From Brevibacterium picturae (GTDB taxonomy: Bacteria; Actinomycetota; Actinomycetes; Actinomycetales; Brevibacteriaceae): a stretch of DNA of 20,242 bases. The stretch is from assembly GCF_030453725.1 (NCBI RefSeq), contig NZ_JAKDJU010000046.1, positions 1-20,242 of the forward strand. Direction: 5' to 3'. Position numbers and translations under genes: made by a program. Positions 1-7,006 of the stretch are shown here, piece by piece (the stretch's first letter is position 1; every line of letters starts with the position of its first letter). The notes beneath the pieces were generated by a model. That model saw only the letters and a list, made by a program, of their open reading frames with translations. It searched no databases and was not told the DNA's origin.

Positions 1-85
1 CTTATGCCACGCGGTGATCTGCCGTCGTCGCTGCGATCAGCCGGAGACGAGAGCAGTTGGCAGCGATCGATGTGTTCTGCGCCGC

Positions 86-161
86 GATGCGTACGATGCG
101 ATACGCACGATGAGACGCGCGCGATGCGATGCGCACGATGCTCTTCTATGCGCGCGATGCG
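86..161. repeat. GATGCG-rich short-period repeat in non-coding DNA
   Basis: The hexamer GATGCG occurs five times (86-91, 95-100, 123-128, 128-133, 156-161), with extra GATG cores at 109 and 137. A 13-bp direct repeat, GCGCGCGATGCGA, lies at 117-129 and 150-162. A small inverted repeat, TGCGTA (88-93) with TACGCA (102-107), could form a hairpin. The rest of 1-180 shows no gene I can support. The block sits just downstream of the VOC-protein stop on the minus strand, so it might be transcribed as the 3' end of that operon, but no U-tract is visible. Confidence 0.6.
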
Positions 162-180
162 AACGGGCGGGGCCGATGGT

Positions 181-645
181 TCAGTCCGCGTTGACCAGCT
201 GTTCGATGACGATCTTCTTCATCCCCATCAATGCTCTGACCTGAGCGTCTCCGGTCATCAGTTCGCCGAGGTTGGCCGGCACAATCTGCCAGCTGATCCC
301 GTACTTGTCCTCGAGCCAGCCGCACTGTTCGCTGTCCGGCACGGCCGACAGCGATGACCAGTAGTGGTCGATCTCGGCCTGGTCCGCGCATTCGACGGTC
401 AACGAGATCGCCTCATTGAAGGTGAAGGCAGGGCCGCCGTCGAGGCAGATGAAACGGTTGCCGTCGAGTTCGAAGCTGCCGTTGATGACCTTCCCGCTCA
501 TTCCCGCGTAATGCGGGTCCAGGGATTCGTCGGGGTAGCGTTCGATCGAGACGATGCGGGAGTTGGGGAACACGGAGCAGTAGAACTCCATGGCCTCCTC
601 GGCGTTCTCAGTGAACCACAGGCACGGCGTGATCGGTGTTGGCAT
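181..645 (-). CDS. VOC/PhnB-like family protein (glyoxalase fold)
   Basis: A 154-residue protein resembling the PhnB-like branch of the vicinal-oxygen-chelate superfamily (the 3-dmu-9_3-mt domain). Seen: a TPCLWF opening strand, the AMEFYCSVFPNSRI helix-strand, an internal half with NGSFELDGNRFICLDGG, and the C-terminal stretch CGWLEDKYGISWQIVP, which together mark the paired beta-alpha-beta-beta-beta modules. Members are usually small cytosolic proteins of unknown substrate, so no reaction is assigned. The start at 645 is chosen because GAGGAG lies just upstream; an in-frame ATG at 681 lacks such a site. The gene starts inside the 3' end of ctaA (38-bp overlap), so it is probably cotranscribed and translationally coupled, although its function may be unrelated to heme. 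Confidence 0.85.
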   Translation of the reverse strand: MPTPITPCLWFTENAEEAMEFYCSVFPNSRIVSIERYPDESLDPHYAGMSGKVINGSFELDGNRFICLDGGPAFTFNEAISLTVECADQAEIDHYWSSLSAVPDSEQCGWLEDKYGISWQIVPANLGELMTGDAQVRALMGMKKIVIEQLVNAD

Positions 646-1507
646 GAGTGCTCCTCGGGTATGCGCTGTCGAGGACGGCAACGCTTGCCGCGATGGTAGC
701 GGAGATGCCGATCATATGGAATGCCACGAGCACGATGGGCACTCCGGTGAAGTACTGGACATAGCCGATGATCCCCTGAACGAACTCGATGGCGAGGAGC
801 ACCGCGAGGGGTCGAACCATGACACGGTGTTTTCTGACCGCGAGCACGAGTGCGGCGACGGTGGCGATGACGAGCAGCCAGACCGGGGCAGCATGTGCGC
901 GGGTGATCCAGACGTTGTCCAGGCCGTTGCGTGTCGAGATCGTCGATCCGGAGTGTGGGCCCGCGCCCGTGGTGAGGACACCGAAGATGACGACGATCGC
1001 GGTCAACCCGAGGATGGTCCACCCGAGTGCCGGCAGCGGGGATGGAGCCTTCCCGGCTGTACGCACGCCGGTGTCGTAGGTCCGGCGAACGAAGTAGGCG
1101 GCGACACCGACGGCGATGGCAGATGGCACGAAGTGCCCGGCGACGACCCAGGGGTTGAGCTTGGTCCATACGGTGATTCCGCCGACGATTGCTTGGACCG
1201 GAACAATGGCGAGGAGCCCGAGGTTGAGCCAGAACAGATCGGGGCGTTGCTTCCGGTGCTTCCAGAGCATGAGGAAGATGACGACACCGAGCATGGCCAG
1301 TGCCACCGCCAGTGTGCGGTTGCCGAATTCGATGAGGCCGTGGATGCCCATCTCCGGAGTCGACACGAGCGAATCAGGGGTGCACTTGGGCCAGTCCGTG
1401 CAGCCGAGGCCGGAACCGGTGAGGCGGACGATGCCGCCGCTGACGATGATGACGGCCTGCGCGATGAGCATGGACCAAGCAGCTACACGGATCCTCTTAG
1501 TGACCAT
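608..1507 (-). CDS. ctaA: Heme A synthase (COX15/CtaA family)
   Basis: Heme A synthase oxidises the C8 methyl of heme O to a formyl group, giving heme A for cytochrome aa3 oxidase, in the cytoplasmic membrane. The 299-residue product has about eight hydrophobic segments. A Cys pair, C36 and C42 (GLGCTDWPKC), lies in the first outer loop as in the disulfide-type enzymes. Candidate heme ligands are H125 (AGHF), H205 (RAHAAP) and H264 (AFHMIG). The ExxHR motif of the family reads EFGNR here (E60, N63). The start at 1507 follows AGGAGA. An alternative ATG at 1519 overlaps the permease stop as ATGA and would add four residues. It is third in a leftward operon after an ABC exporter, a conserved actinobacterial neighbourhood next to sufR. 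Confidence 0.93.
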   Translation of the reverse strand: MVTKRIRVAAWSMLIAQAVIIVSGGIVRLTGSGLGCTDWPKCTPDSLVSTPEMGIHGLIEFGNRTLAVALAMLGVVIFLMLWKHRKQRPDLFWLNLGLLAIVPVQAIVGGITVWTKLNPWVVAGHFVPSAIAVGVAAYFVRRTYDTGVRTAGKAPSPLPALGWTILGLTAIVVIFGVLTTGAGPHSGSTISTRNGLDNVWITRAHAAPVWLLVIATVAALVLAVRKHRVMVRPLAVLLAIEFVQGIIGYVQYFTGVPIVLVAFHMIGISATIAASVAVLDSAYPRSTHANTDHAVPVVH

Positions 1508-1515
1508 TTCTCTCC

Positions 1516-2247
1516 TCATTCGAATCGGAACCACCTGCGCGCCGCAAGCGTTCCCAGCAGCCCCCATACGAGGAGCACGATCAAAGCTGTGACATCGAAA
1601 CCTGCGCCGCCGACAGCCGCGCGCATCGCATCGCCGAGCGCACCGGAAGGCAGGTAGCCGACCACGGTGCCCCATTCGCCCGGGTGGGCAATGACGAGTC
1701 CGCCCACACCGGCCATGAGCACCCAGATCAGATTGGCCCCGGCCAGGGTGGCCTCGGCGCGCACGGTTCCCGCCATGAGCAAGCCTAGAGACAGGAGTGC
1801 TGCGGTGCCAAGCAGTGTGGTCAGAAGCAGTGCGAGTGGGTTCACGGACGCGTTGAAGCCGAGTCCCAGGGCGATGGCGAAGGCGAGGGCGAACTGAATG
1901 AGGACGACGGCAACGACCGCGCCCAGCTTGCCGAGGATGAGCCCGTTCGTGCCCAGCGGCGTCGTTGCCAGCTGCCGCAGGACCCCATAGCGGCGGTCGA
2001 ATGCCGTCGCGATCGCCTGGCCGGTGAACGCGGTCGAAGCCAGGCACAGGCTGAGCGCACCGGGCAGAGCAACGGTGAGCGGATCCGTCCCCGGGGAAAC
2101 CACGCCGAGAGCGTCGAGCAGAGGAGTCTTCGCGAGGAAGACGAGCATGCCCAGGGGCAGGATGAGGGAGAGCAGCAGCTGTTCACCGTTGCGAAGGACG
2201 GAGACCGATTCGAACCTGACCTGGGCCATGACGCGTCTGGTTCTCAT
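1516..2247 (-). CDS. ABC-2 type transporter permease
   Basis: A 243-residue integral membrane protein with about six hydrophobic segments. It shows the typical ABC-2 cytoplasmic coupling element between early segments, FDRRYGVLRQLATTPLG at about 83-99, followed by the LGKLGAVVAVVLIQ membrane helix. It should form a homodimeric channel with the ATPase encoded immediately upstream, with which it overlaps by 4 bp (ATGA), so the two are translationally coupled. The substrate is unknown. Such exporters sit beside ctaA and sufR in many actinobacteria, and older annotations call them antibiotic transporters without evidence. A link to heme or oxidase maturation is only suggested by position. Confidence 0.88.
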   Translation of the reverse strand: MRTRRVMAQVRFESVSVLRNGEQLLLSLILPLGMLVFLAKTPLLDALGVVSPGTDPLTVALPGALSLCLASTAFTGQAIATAFDRRYGVLRQLATTPLGTNGLILGKLGAVVAVVLIQFALAFAIALGLGFNASVNPLALLLTTLLGTAALLSLGLLMAGTVRAEATLAGANLIWVLMAGVGGLVIAHPGEWGTVVGYLPSGALGDAMRAAVGGAGFDVTALIVLLVWGLLGTLAARRWFRFE

Positions 2248-3170
2248 CGCAGGGGCCTGCCCGTGAGTTCGAAGAACACATCTGCCAGCGACTGCGAGTG
2301 CATGTCGATGTCGGTGATCGCCAGGCCCGCCTCGGCCACGGCCGTGGTCAGTCCCGCGATCTGTGTGCTGTCCAGATCGCCGTCGACGACGAGAGCAGGT
2401 CCGACCACCGAGGTGGGGGCGATCGTGTTCATGGTGGTGATGAGTTCTTCGGGTGCCGGGTCCAGGGGGTGACCCACGGTGATGACGAGTCGGCGGCCGT
2501 CGGGGGAGGCATTGCGCAGATCCTCGGGTGCTCCCTGGGCGATGATGCGGCCGCGGTCGATGACGACGACCTCGTCGGCCAGCTCTTCCGCCTCGGCGAG
2601 GTCGTGGGTCGTCAGCACCACCGCCACCGAGGCTGCAGCCAGCTCCCGGATGAAATCGTGGACGACTGCTCGTGCTTGGGGATCGAGCCCGGCGCAGGGC
2701 TCATCGAGGAAGACCAAGCGCGGCCTGCCGATGAGTGCGGCGGCCAATGCGACTCGCTGCTTCTGACCGCCGGAGAGGCGACGGATCGTCCGGGTGGAGA
2801 ATTCGTGCAGGCCCAAGGGGTCGGCGAGTTCCTCCACGCGCAGCGGGTCGGGGTAGAGGGAGGCGAGGTGGCGCAGGACCTGGAGGGGCTTCGCGCTCAT
2901 CGGCAGGCCGCCGTCTTGGAGCATGACGCCGGCGAGCAGCGAAGTCCGGTCATGTCGGCGGAAAGGATCGAGTCCGAAGATCTCGACGGAGCCGGCGTCG
3001 GGGGCTCTCGTGCCCACTGCCAGGGAGATCGTCGTCGATTTGCCCGCACCATTGGGACCGAGCACACCGAGGATGGATCCGGAGGCGGCATCGAGGTCGA
3101 TTCCGTCGACGACGTGGTGTGCGCCGTACGAGTAATGGAGACCACGGATGGTGAGGGCCGATTCTGACAC
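2244..3170 (-). CDS. ABC transporter ATP-binding protein
   Basis: A 308-residue ATPase subunit of an ABC-2 exporter. Walker A GPNGAGKST is at 38-46, Q-loop Gln85 in MLQDGG, signature LSGGQ at 132-136, Walker B LVFLDEP at 152-158, D-loop GLD and the switch His at 189 (TTHD). The C-terminal 90 residues form the accessory domain common in DrrA-like ATPases and end with a SLADVFFELTGR motif. The start is GTG at 3170. No Shine-Dalgarno is visible, but TAGAAT at 3177-3182 on the minus strand lies 6 nt away, which suggests a leaderless message. It heads the leftward operon ATPase-permease-ctaA-VOC. Confidence 0.92.
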   Translation of the reverse strand: MSESALTIRGLHYSYGAHHVVDGIDLDAASGSILGVLGPNGAGKSTTISLAVGTRAPDAGSVEIFGLDPFRRHDRTSLLAGVMLQDGGLPMSAKPLQVLRHLASLYPDPLRVEELADPLGLHEFSTRTIRRLSGGQKQRVALAAALIGRPRLVFLDEPCAGLDPQARAVVHDFIRELAAASVAVVLTTHDLAEAEELADEVVVIDRGRIIAQGAPEDLRNASPDGRRLVITVGHPLDPAPEELITTMNTIAPTSVVGPALVVDGDLDSTQIAGLTTAVAEAGLAITDIDMHSQSLADVFFELTGRPLR

Positions 3171-3176
3171 CTGACC

Positions 3177-3182
3177 ATTCTA
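3177..3182 (-). promoter_or_regulatory. Candidate -10 of the ABC/ctaA operon (leaderless)
   Basis: TAGAAT on the minus strand matches the -10 consensus at five of six positions. It is separated by only 6 nt from the GTG start at 3170, so transcription would begin at or next to the start codon. No consensus -35 is visible at 16-18 bp spacing; that position overlaps the DtxR/IdeR-like sequence at 3201-3219. Confidence 0.45.
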
Positions 3183-3200
3183 CGACGTGTCGAATCAGTG

Positions 3201-3219
3201 AGTAGTTAGGCTCACCTAG
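3201..3219. promoter_or_regulatory. DtxR/IdeR-like iron-box candidate
   Basis: The 3' 14 bases (TTAGGCTCACCTAG, 3206-3219) match the last 14 positions of the DtxR/IdeR consensus (TTAGGCTAACCTAA) at 12 positions. Over the full 19 bp I count 13 matches, because the first five bases are poor. It lies in the divergent sufR/ABC intergenic region, where the -35 of the leftward promoter would be. Iron-dependent control would make sense for Fe-S assembly, but the site is imperfect. Confidence 0.35.
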
Positions 3220-3220
3220 T

Positions 3221-3250
3221 TTTACGAAACAAATTACGCAACAATAGTGT
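3221..3250 (+). promoter_or_regulatory. Candidate promoter of the suf operon
   Basis: TTTACG (3221-3226) as -35 and TAGTGT (3245-3250, the TAnnnT actinobacterial -10 pattern) are spaced by 18 bp. The predicted transcript would start near 3257, leaving a short leader that carries the strong site AAGGAGG (3261-3267) before the ATG at 3274. The -10 lies inside the SufR-like inverted repeat, as expected for a repressor that blocks polymerase. Confidence 0.5.
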
Positions 3251-3252
3251 TG
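3239..3252. promoter_or_regulatory. SufR operator (CAAC-N6-GTTG)
   Basis: CAACAATAGTGTTG is a perfect 5-bp inverted repeat with a 4-bp centre, and it extends to 7 of 8 matching bases in each arm (3236-3255). It fits the CAAC-N6-GTTG consensus I recall for cyanobacterial SufR. It lies 21 bp before the sufR start codon and overlaps the -10, consistent with autorepression of the whole operon by cluster-loaded SufR. Confidence 0.65.
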
Positions 3253-3273
3253 TGTTAGTCAAGGAGGTGGAGA

Positions 3274-3993
3274 ATGGCTGCGAACGACACAGAAGATCGC
3301 CGCACCCGGCAGAAGGTATTCAGTTCGGTGCTCGATGAGGGGCCGATCACCGCCTCTGCATTGGCCAAGGGCCTTGACCTGACTCCTGCGGCGATTCGTC
3401 GCCATATGGACGCGCTGGAGAGCGAGGGCCTCATCGAGGTCCGCGAGCTCGCTGGCAAGCAGGCAGGCCGCGGCAGACCGGCCCGGCATTATGTGGTCAC
3501 CTCGCGTGGCCATGGTTCGGTCACACATTCCTACGACCAGCTGGCAGTCGATATCCTCCGGTTCATGAAGGACCGAGTCGGCCCTGATGCCGTTGAGGAG
3601 TTCACCGAGGACCTGGTCGCGAAACTCCGCGACCGCCTCGGCGGGGAACTGGATCGACGGGGAGGCACCACAGTGGCTTCCCGCTCCCGGGGCCTGGCTG
3701 CGGCATTGACCAAGGAGGGATATGCCGCCTCGGCGACACCTGTGGCGGCCGGTACCCCTCTCGAAGCGATGCAGCTGTGCCAGGGGCATTGTCCGATCCA
3801 GGCAGTCGCGTCCGAGTTCCCCGAGATCTGCGAAGCAGAACTCGCGATGTTCTCGGACTACCTGGGCGTCGATGTTCGCCGTCTGTCCTCATTGGCACAC
3901 GGCGATCACGTCTGCACCACTCACATTCCGACATCGGAACTCACCAGACCACTCATCCACAGCAATGATCGACCTCAAGGAGGTTCACGATGA
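3274..3993 (+). CDS. sufR: SufR, Fe-S-sensing repressor of the suf operon
   Basis: A 239-residue DeoR/ArsR-like winged-helix regulator. The helix-turn-helix spans about 24-55 (ITASALAKGLDLTPAAIRRH and the following helix) and the wing contains GRGRPARHY. The C-terminal half has C169, C173, C186 and C214. The spacing C173-x12-C186-x27-C214 is that of the three conserved cluster-binding cysteines of actinobacterial and cyanobacterial SufR. Known role: with a [4Fe-4S] cluster it represses suf transcription, and cluster loss relieves repression. A strong AAGGAGG precedes the ATG. Its stop overlaps the sufB start as ATGA (3990-3993). It is the first gene of the operon it should control. Confidence 0.93.
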   Translation: MAANDTEDRRTRQKVFSSVLDEGPITASALAKGLDLTPAAIRRHMDALESEGLIEVRELAGKQAGRGRPARHYVVTSRGHGSVTHSYDQLAVDILRFMKDRVGPDAVEEFTEDLVAKLRDRLGGELDRRGGTTVASRSRGLAAALTKEGYAASATPVAAGTPLEAMQLCQGHCPIQAVASEFPEICEAELAMFSDYLGVDVRRLSSLAHGDHVCTTHIPTSELTRPLIHSNDRPQGGSR

Positions 3994-5420
3994 CTGATAC
4001 AGGCAATCGGATCATCGATGCGAATCCCGAGCTCAAAGACCTCGGGCAGTACGCATACGGTTGGCACGACGCAAACGACGCGGGCGAGTATGCGCCTCGC
4101 GGGCTCTCGGAAGATGTCGTCCGCAACATTTCGAAGTTGAAGGACGAGCCGGACTGGATGCTTCAGCGCCGCCTCAAGGCGCTGAAGCTGTTCGAGAAGA
4201 AGCCGATGCCCAGCTGGGGCGCTGATCTCACCGGTATCCATTTCGAGGACATCAAGTACTTCGTCCGCTCGACAGAGGGCCAGGCCACGTCCTGGGAGGA
4301 TCTGCCCGAAGACATCCGCAACACCTATGACAAGCTGGGCATCCCAGAGGCGGAGAAGCAGCGACTCGTCGCCGGCGTCGCGGCTCAGTACGAGTCCGAG
4401 GTCGTCTACCACCAGATCAACGAGGAGCTCGAGGCCCAGGGTGTCATCTTCATGGACACCGACACAGGCCTGCGCGAGCACCCAGAGATCTTCGAAGAGT
4501 ACTTCGGCTCGATCATCCCTTCAGGTGACAACAAGTTCTCGGCGCTGAACACCGCAGTCTGGTCCGGCGGCTCCTTCGTCTACGTCCCCAAGGGCGTCCA
4601 CGTCGAGATCCCTCTGCAGGCCTACTTCCGAATCAACACGGAGAACATGGGTCAGTTCGAGCGCACCCTGATCATCGCCGATGAAGGTTCGTCGGTGCAT
4701 TATGTCGAGGGTTGCACCGCACCGATCTACAATTCCGACTCGCTGCACTCCGCGGTTGTCGAGATCGTGGCCAAGAAGGACGCGAAGGTCCGCTACACGA
4801 CCATCCAGAACTGGTCGAACAACGTCTACAACCTGGTCACCAAGCGCGCGATCGCCGAAGAGGGCGCTTCCATGGAATGGGTCGACGGAAACATCGGCTC
4901 GAAGGTCACCATGAAGTACCCGGCCATCTGGCTGACCGGCGAGCATGCCATGGGCGAGACCCTGTCGGTCGCGTTCGCCGGCGAGGGACAGCACCAGGAC
5001 ACCGGTGCGAAGATGGTCCACGCCGCCCCGAACACCCACTCGTCGATCGTGGCGAAGTCCGTGGCCCGAGGCGGCGGACGTTCCGGTTACCGTGGACTCG
5101 TCCACGTGCACCCCGGTGCCAAGGGCTCGTCGAACAACGTCCTCTGTGACGCACTCCTGGTCGACAACATCTCCCGTTCGGACACCTACCCCTACATCGA
5201 CATCCGTGAGGACGATGTGACGCTGGGTCACGAGGCCACCGTGTCGAAGGTGAGTGAGGATCAGCTCTTCTACCTCATGAGCCGCGGTATGGAGGAGACC
5301 GAGGCAATGGCGATGATCGTGCGTGGATTCGTCGAGCCGATCGCTCGCGAACTGCCGATGGAATACGCCCTCGAGCTCAACCGCCTCATCGAAATCCAGA
5401 TGGAAGGTGGCGTGGGCTGA
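3990..5420 (+). CDS. sufB: Fe-S cluster scaffold subunit SufB
   Basis: SufB is the scaffold core of the SufBC2D complex, where sulfur from SufS/SufU and iron are assembled into a nascent cluster in the cytosol. The 476-residue product is full length. It has the N-terminal helical domain, the beta-helix core with EGCTAPIYNSDSLH (C242), the NVLCDALLVDN segment (C386), and GHEATVSKVSEDQLFYLMSR (H414, E415) in the C-terminal helical domain. The reading frame is uninterrupted, so the intein known in some mycobacterial SufB proteins is absent. AAGGAGG upstream and the ATGA overlap with sufR fix the start. Confidence 0.97.
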   Translation: MTDTGNRIIDANPELKDLGQYAYGWHDANDAGEYAPRGLSEDVVRNISKLKDEPDWMLQRRLKALKLFEKKPMPSWGADLTGIHFEDIKYFVRSTEGQATSWEDLPEDIRNTYDKLGIPEAEKQRLVAGVAAQYESEVVYHQINEELEAQGVIFMDTDTGLREHPEIFEEYFGSIIPSGDNKFSALNTAVWSGGSFVYVPKGVHVEIPLQAYFRINTENMGQFERTLIIADEGSSVHYVEGCTAPIYNSDSLHSAVVEIVAKKDAKVRYTTIQNWSNNVYNLVTKRAIAEEGASMEWVDGNIGSKVTMKYPAIWLTGEHAMGETLSVAFAGEGQHQDTGAKMVHAAPNTHSSIVAKSVARGGGRSGYRGLVHVHPGAKGSSNNVLCDALLVDNISRSDTYPYIDIREDDVTLGHEATVSKVSEDQLFYLMSRGMEETEAMAMIVRGFVEPIARELPMEYALELNRLIEIQMEGGVG

Positions 5421-5457
5421 TCCGCCCCCTGCCACCGACCGCGACAAGGAGTTTTAA

Positions 5458-6636
5458 GTGACAGATACCACCAACCCGCTGGGCCTCGATGAGCACTCTC
5501 ACGGCGCCGGCGTCCACGTTCCTGATTCCAAGCGGGACGCACGCACACGCAGTTTCGACGTCTCCGACTTCGCCGTCCCCACCGGACGGGAGGAGGAATG
5601 GCGGTTCTCGCCGGTGCGCAAGCTCAGTGATTTCTTCACCGATGCCGCCTCCGAGACGAAGCTGACCACGAAGAACGCTGACCTGCCGGAGGGCATCTCC
5701 GTCGAGGAGATCTCGCTCGAGGCCGCTCAGGAGCTGGGCATCCTCGAACCCGAGGATCGTCCCGCCGCAGTGGCCGCCAACCGCGCCCAGGCAGTGACCC
5801 ACTACTCGGTGCCCGCGAACACCGAGATCGAGGGTGCCGCGGTCATCCATGCCGACGGAACCGGCAACGACATCTCCCACGGACATGTCGTCGTCTCCGT
5901 CGGCGCAAACGCCAAGGCGACCATCGTCGTCGAGCACGAAGGACTCGCCCGGCACTCCGAGCTCGTGTCCCTCGTGATCGGAGACGGCGCCGATGTGACC
6001 TTCGTGTCCCTGCAGCTGTGGGACGACGAGGCGCAGCACCTGGGCCAGCACGACGCGATCGTGGGCAAGGATGCGAAGCTCAAGCACATCGTCATCAGCC
6101 TCGGTGGAGACATCGTGCGCCTGAATACGAACGTGCGCTACTCGGCAGCCGGGGGAGAGGCCGAACTGCTCGGACTCTACTTCGCCGATGCCGGTCAGCA
6201 CTTCGAGCACCGCACCTACATCGACCACAACACGCCCAAGGCCAAGTCGAACGTCCACTACAAGGGCGCGCTTCAGGGCAAGGATGCACGCAGTGTGTGG
6301 ATCGGCGATGTGCTCATCCGCCCCGAGGCGCTCGACATCGACACCTACGAGCTCAACCGCAACCTCATCCTCACGGATGGCGCGCGTGCGGACTCGGTGC
6401 CGAACCTCGAGATCGAGACCGGCGACATCGCCGGCGCCGGACACGCCTCCTCGACCGGACGCTTCGACGAGGAGCACCTGTTCTACCTGATGAGCCGTGG
6501 CATCCCCGAGGACGTCGCTCGTCAGCTGGTGGTCCGCGGATTCTTCAACGAAGTGATCCAGAAGATCCAGGTGCCTGAGATCGAGGAAGTCCTCAATGAA
6601 CGAATCGAGGAAGAACTCTCCCGGAGCGTTCTGTGA
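5458..6636 (+). CDS. sufD: Fe-S cluster assembly subunit SufD
   Basis: SufD is the paralogue of SufB and pairs with it on two SufC ATPases; it is needed for iron entry into the scaffold. The 392-residue product has a divergent N-terminus and then the beta-helix core. Its C-terminal part contains EHRTYIDHNTPKAKSNVHYK, GAGHASSTG (His at about 329) and HLFYLMSRGIPEDVARQLVV, which corresponds to the C-terminal helices of SufB. The start is GTG at 5458, preceded by AAGGAG at 5445-5450. The gap after sufB is 37 bp without a terminator. The stop overlaps the next start as GTGA. Confidence 0.95.
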   Translation: MTDTTNPLGLDEHSHGAGVHVPDSKRDARTRSFDVSDFAVPTGREEEWRFSPVRKLSDFFTDAASETKLTTKNADLPEGISVEEISLEAAQELGILEPEDRPAAVAANRAQAVTHYSVPANTEIEGAAVIHADGTGNDISHGHVVVSVGANAKATIVVEHEGLARHSELVSLVIGDGADVTFVSLQLWDDEAQHLGQHDAIVGKDAKLKHIVISLGGDIVRLNTNVRYSAAGGEAELLGLYFADAGQHFEHRTYIDHNTPKAKSNVHYKGALQGKDARSVWIGDVLIRPEALDIDTYELNRNLILTDGARADSVPNLEIETGDIAGAGHASSTGRFDEEHLFYLMSRGIPEDVARQLVVRGFFNEVIQKIQVPEIEEVLNERIEEELSRSVL

Positions 6637-6956
6637 CCATGATCGACGTTGCGGCCGCCGATGAGGTGACCGCGGGGGCGACGATGCGGATCGAAGTGAA
6701 CAACTTCGAGATCTGCATCGCCCGCGACTCCGACGGCACGATCCATGCCATCGACGACGTCTGCACCCACGGCGAGGTATCGCTGGCCGAGGGCGAGGTG
6801 GAAGGCTGCGCCATCGAATGCTGGCTGCACGGCTCCCAGTTCGACCTGACGTCCGGCCGGCCGCTGACCCCACCGGCCTTCGAGCCCGTGGCAGTCTACG
6901 ACTGCAAGGAGATCGCCGGCCGCATCCTGCTTGACCCGAGCACAGTGGTCAATTGA
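6633..6956 (+). CDS. Rieske-type [2Fe-2S] ferredoxin of the suf operon
   Basis: A 107-residue protein consisting of one Rieske domain. The ligands are C44-x-H46 (VCTHGE) and C63-x2-H66 (ECWLHGSQFD), separated by 16 residues, the classic C-x-H-x15-17-C-x2-H pattern. It resembles the ferredoxin components of ring-hydroxylating dioxygenases and is often misannotated as such. A dioxygenase is not encoded here, and its place between sufD and sufC, conserved in actinobacteria, points to a role in cluster assembly, perhaps as an electron donor. The GTG at 6633 overlaps the sufD stop (GTGA); an ATG at 6639 is an alternative. Confidence 0.92.
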   Translation: MTMIDVAAADEVTAGATMRIEVNNFEICIARDSDGTIHAIDDVCTHGEVSLAEGEVEGCAIECWLHGSQFDLTSGRPLTPPAFEPVAVYDCKEIAGRILLDPSTVVN

Positions 6957-7006
6957 CCAGCACGCTCAACTGATCACCATGCTCCACTGAACTGAAAAGG
7001 ATTGAC

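Noticed and set aside
86..161. GATGCG repeats as a CRISPR-like array
   Set aside because: Units are six bases, irregularly spaced, with no unique spacers and no cas genes.
590..1657. 355-codon plus-strand open frame opposite ctaA and the permease
   Set aside because: Composition is extremely acidic and low in hydrophobics, typical of the antisense of membrane-protein genes; ctaA on the other strand is clear.
2298..3167. 289-codon plus-strand open frame opposite the ABC ATPase
   Set aside because: The opposite strand has all ABC motifs in order; this frame has none.
3990..5420. Possible intein in SufB, as known in some mycobacteria
   Set aside because: The protein is collinear with ordinary SufB at 476 residues; there is no insertion.
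5386..6873. Long 495-codon open frame on the minus strand opposite sufD and the Rieske gene
   Set aside because: It is antisense to well-supported genes, its product is Arg/Gly/Val/Asp-rich without recognisable domains, and high GC content makes such frames common.
6633..6956. Dioxygenase ferredoxin subunit from an aromatic degradation pathway
   Set aside because: No oxygenase subunits are present and the gene is locked into the suf operon by a 4-bp overlap.
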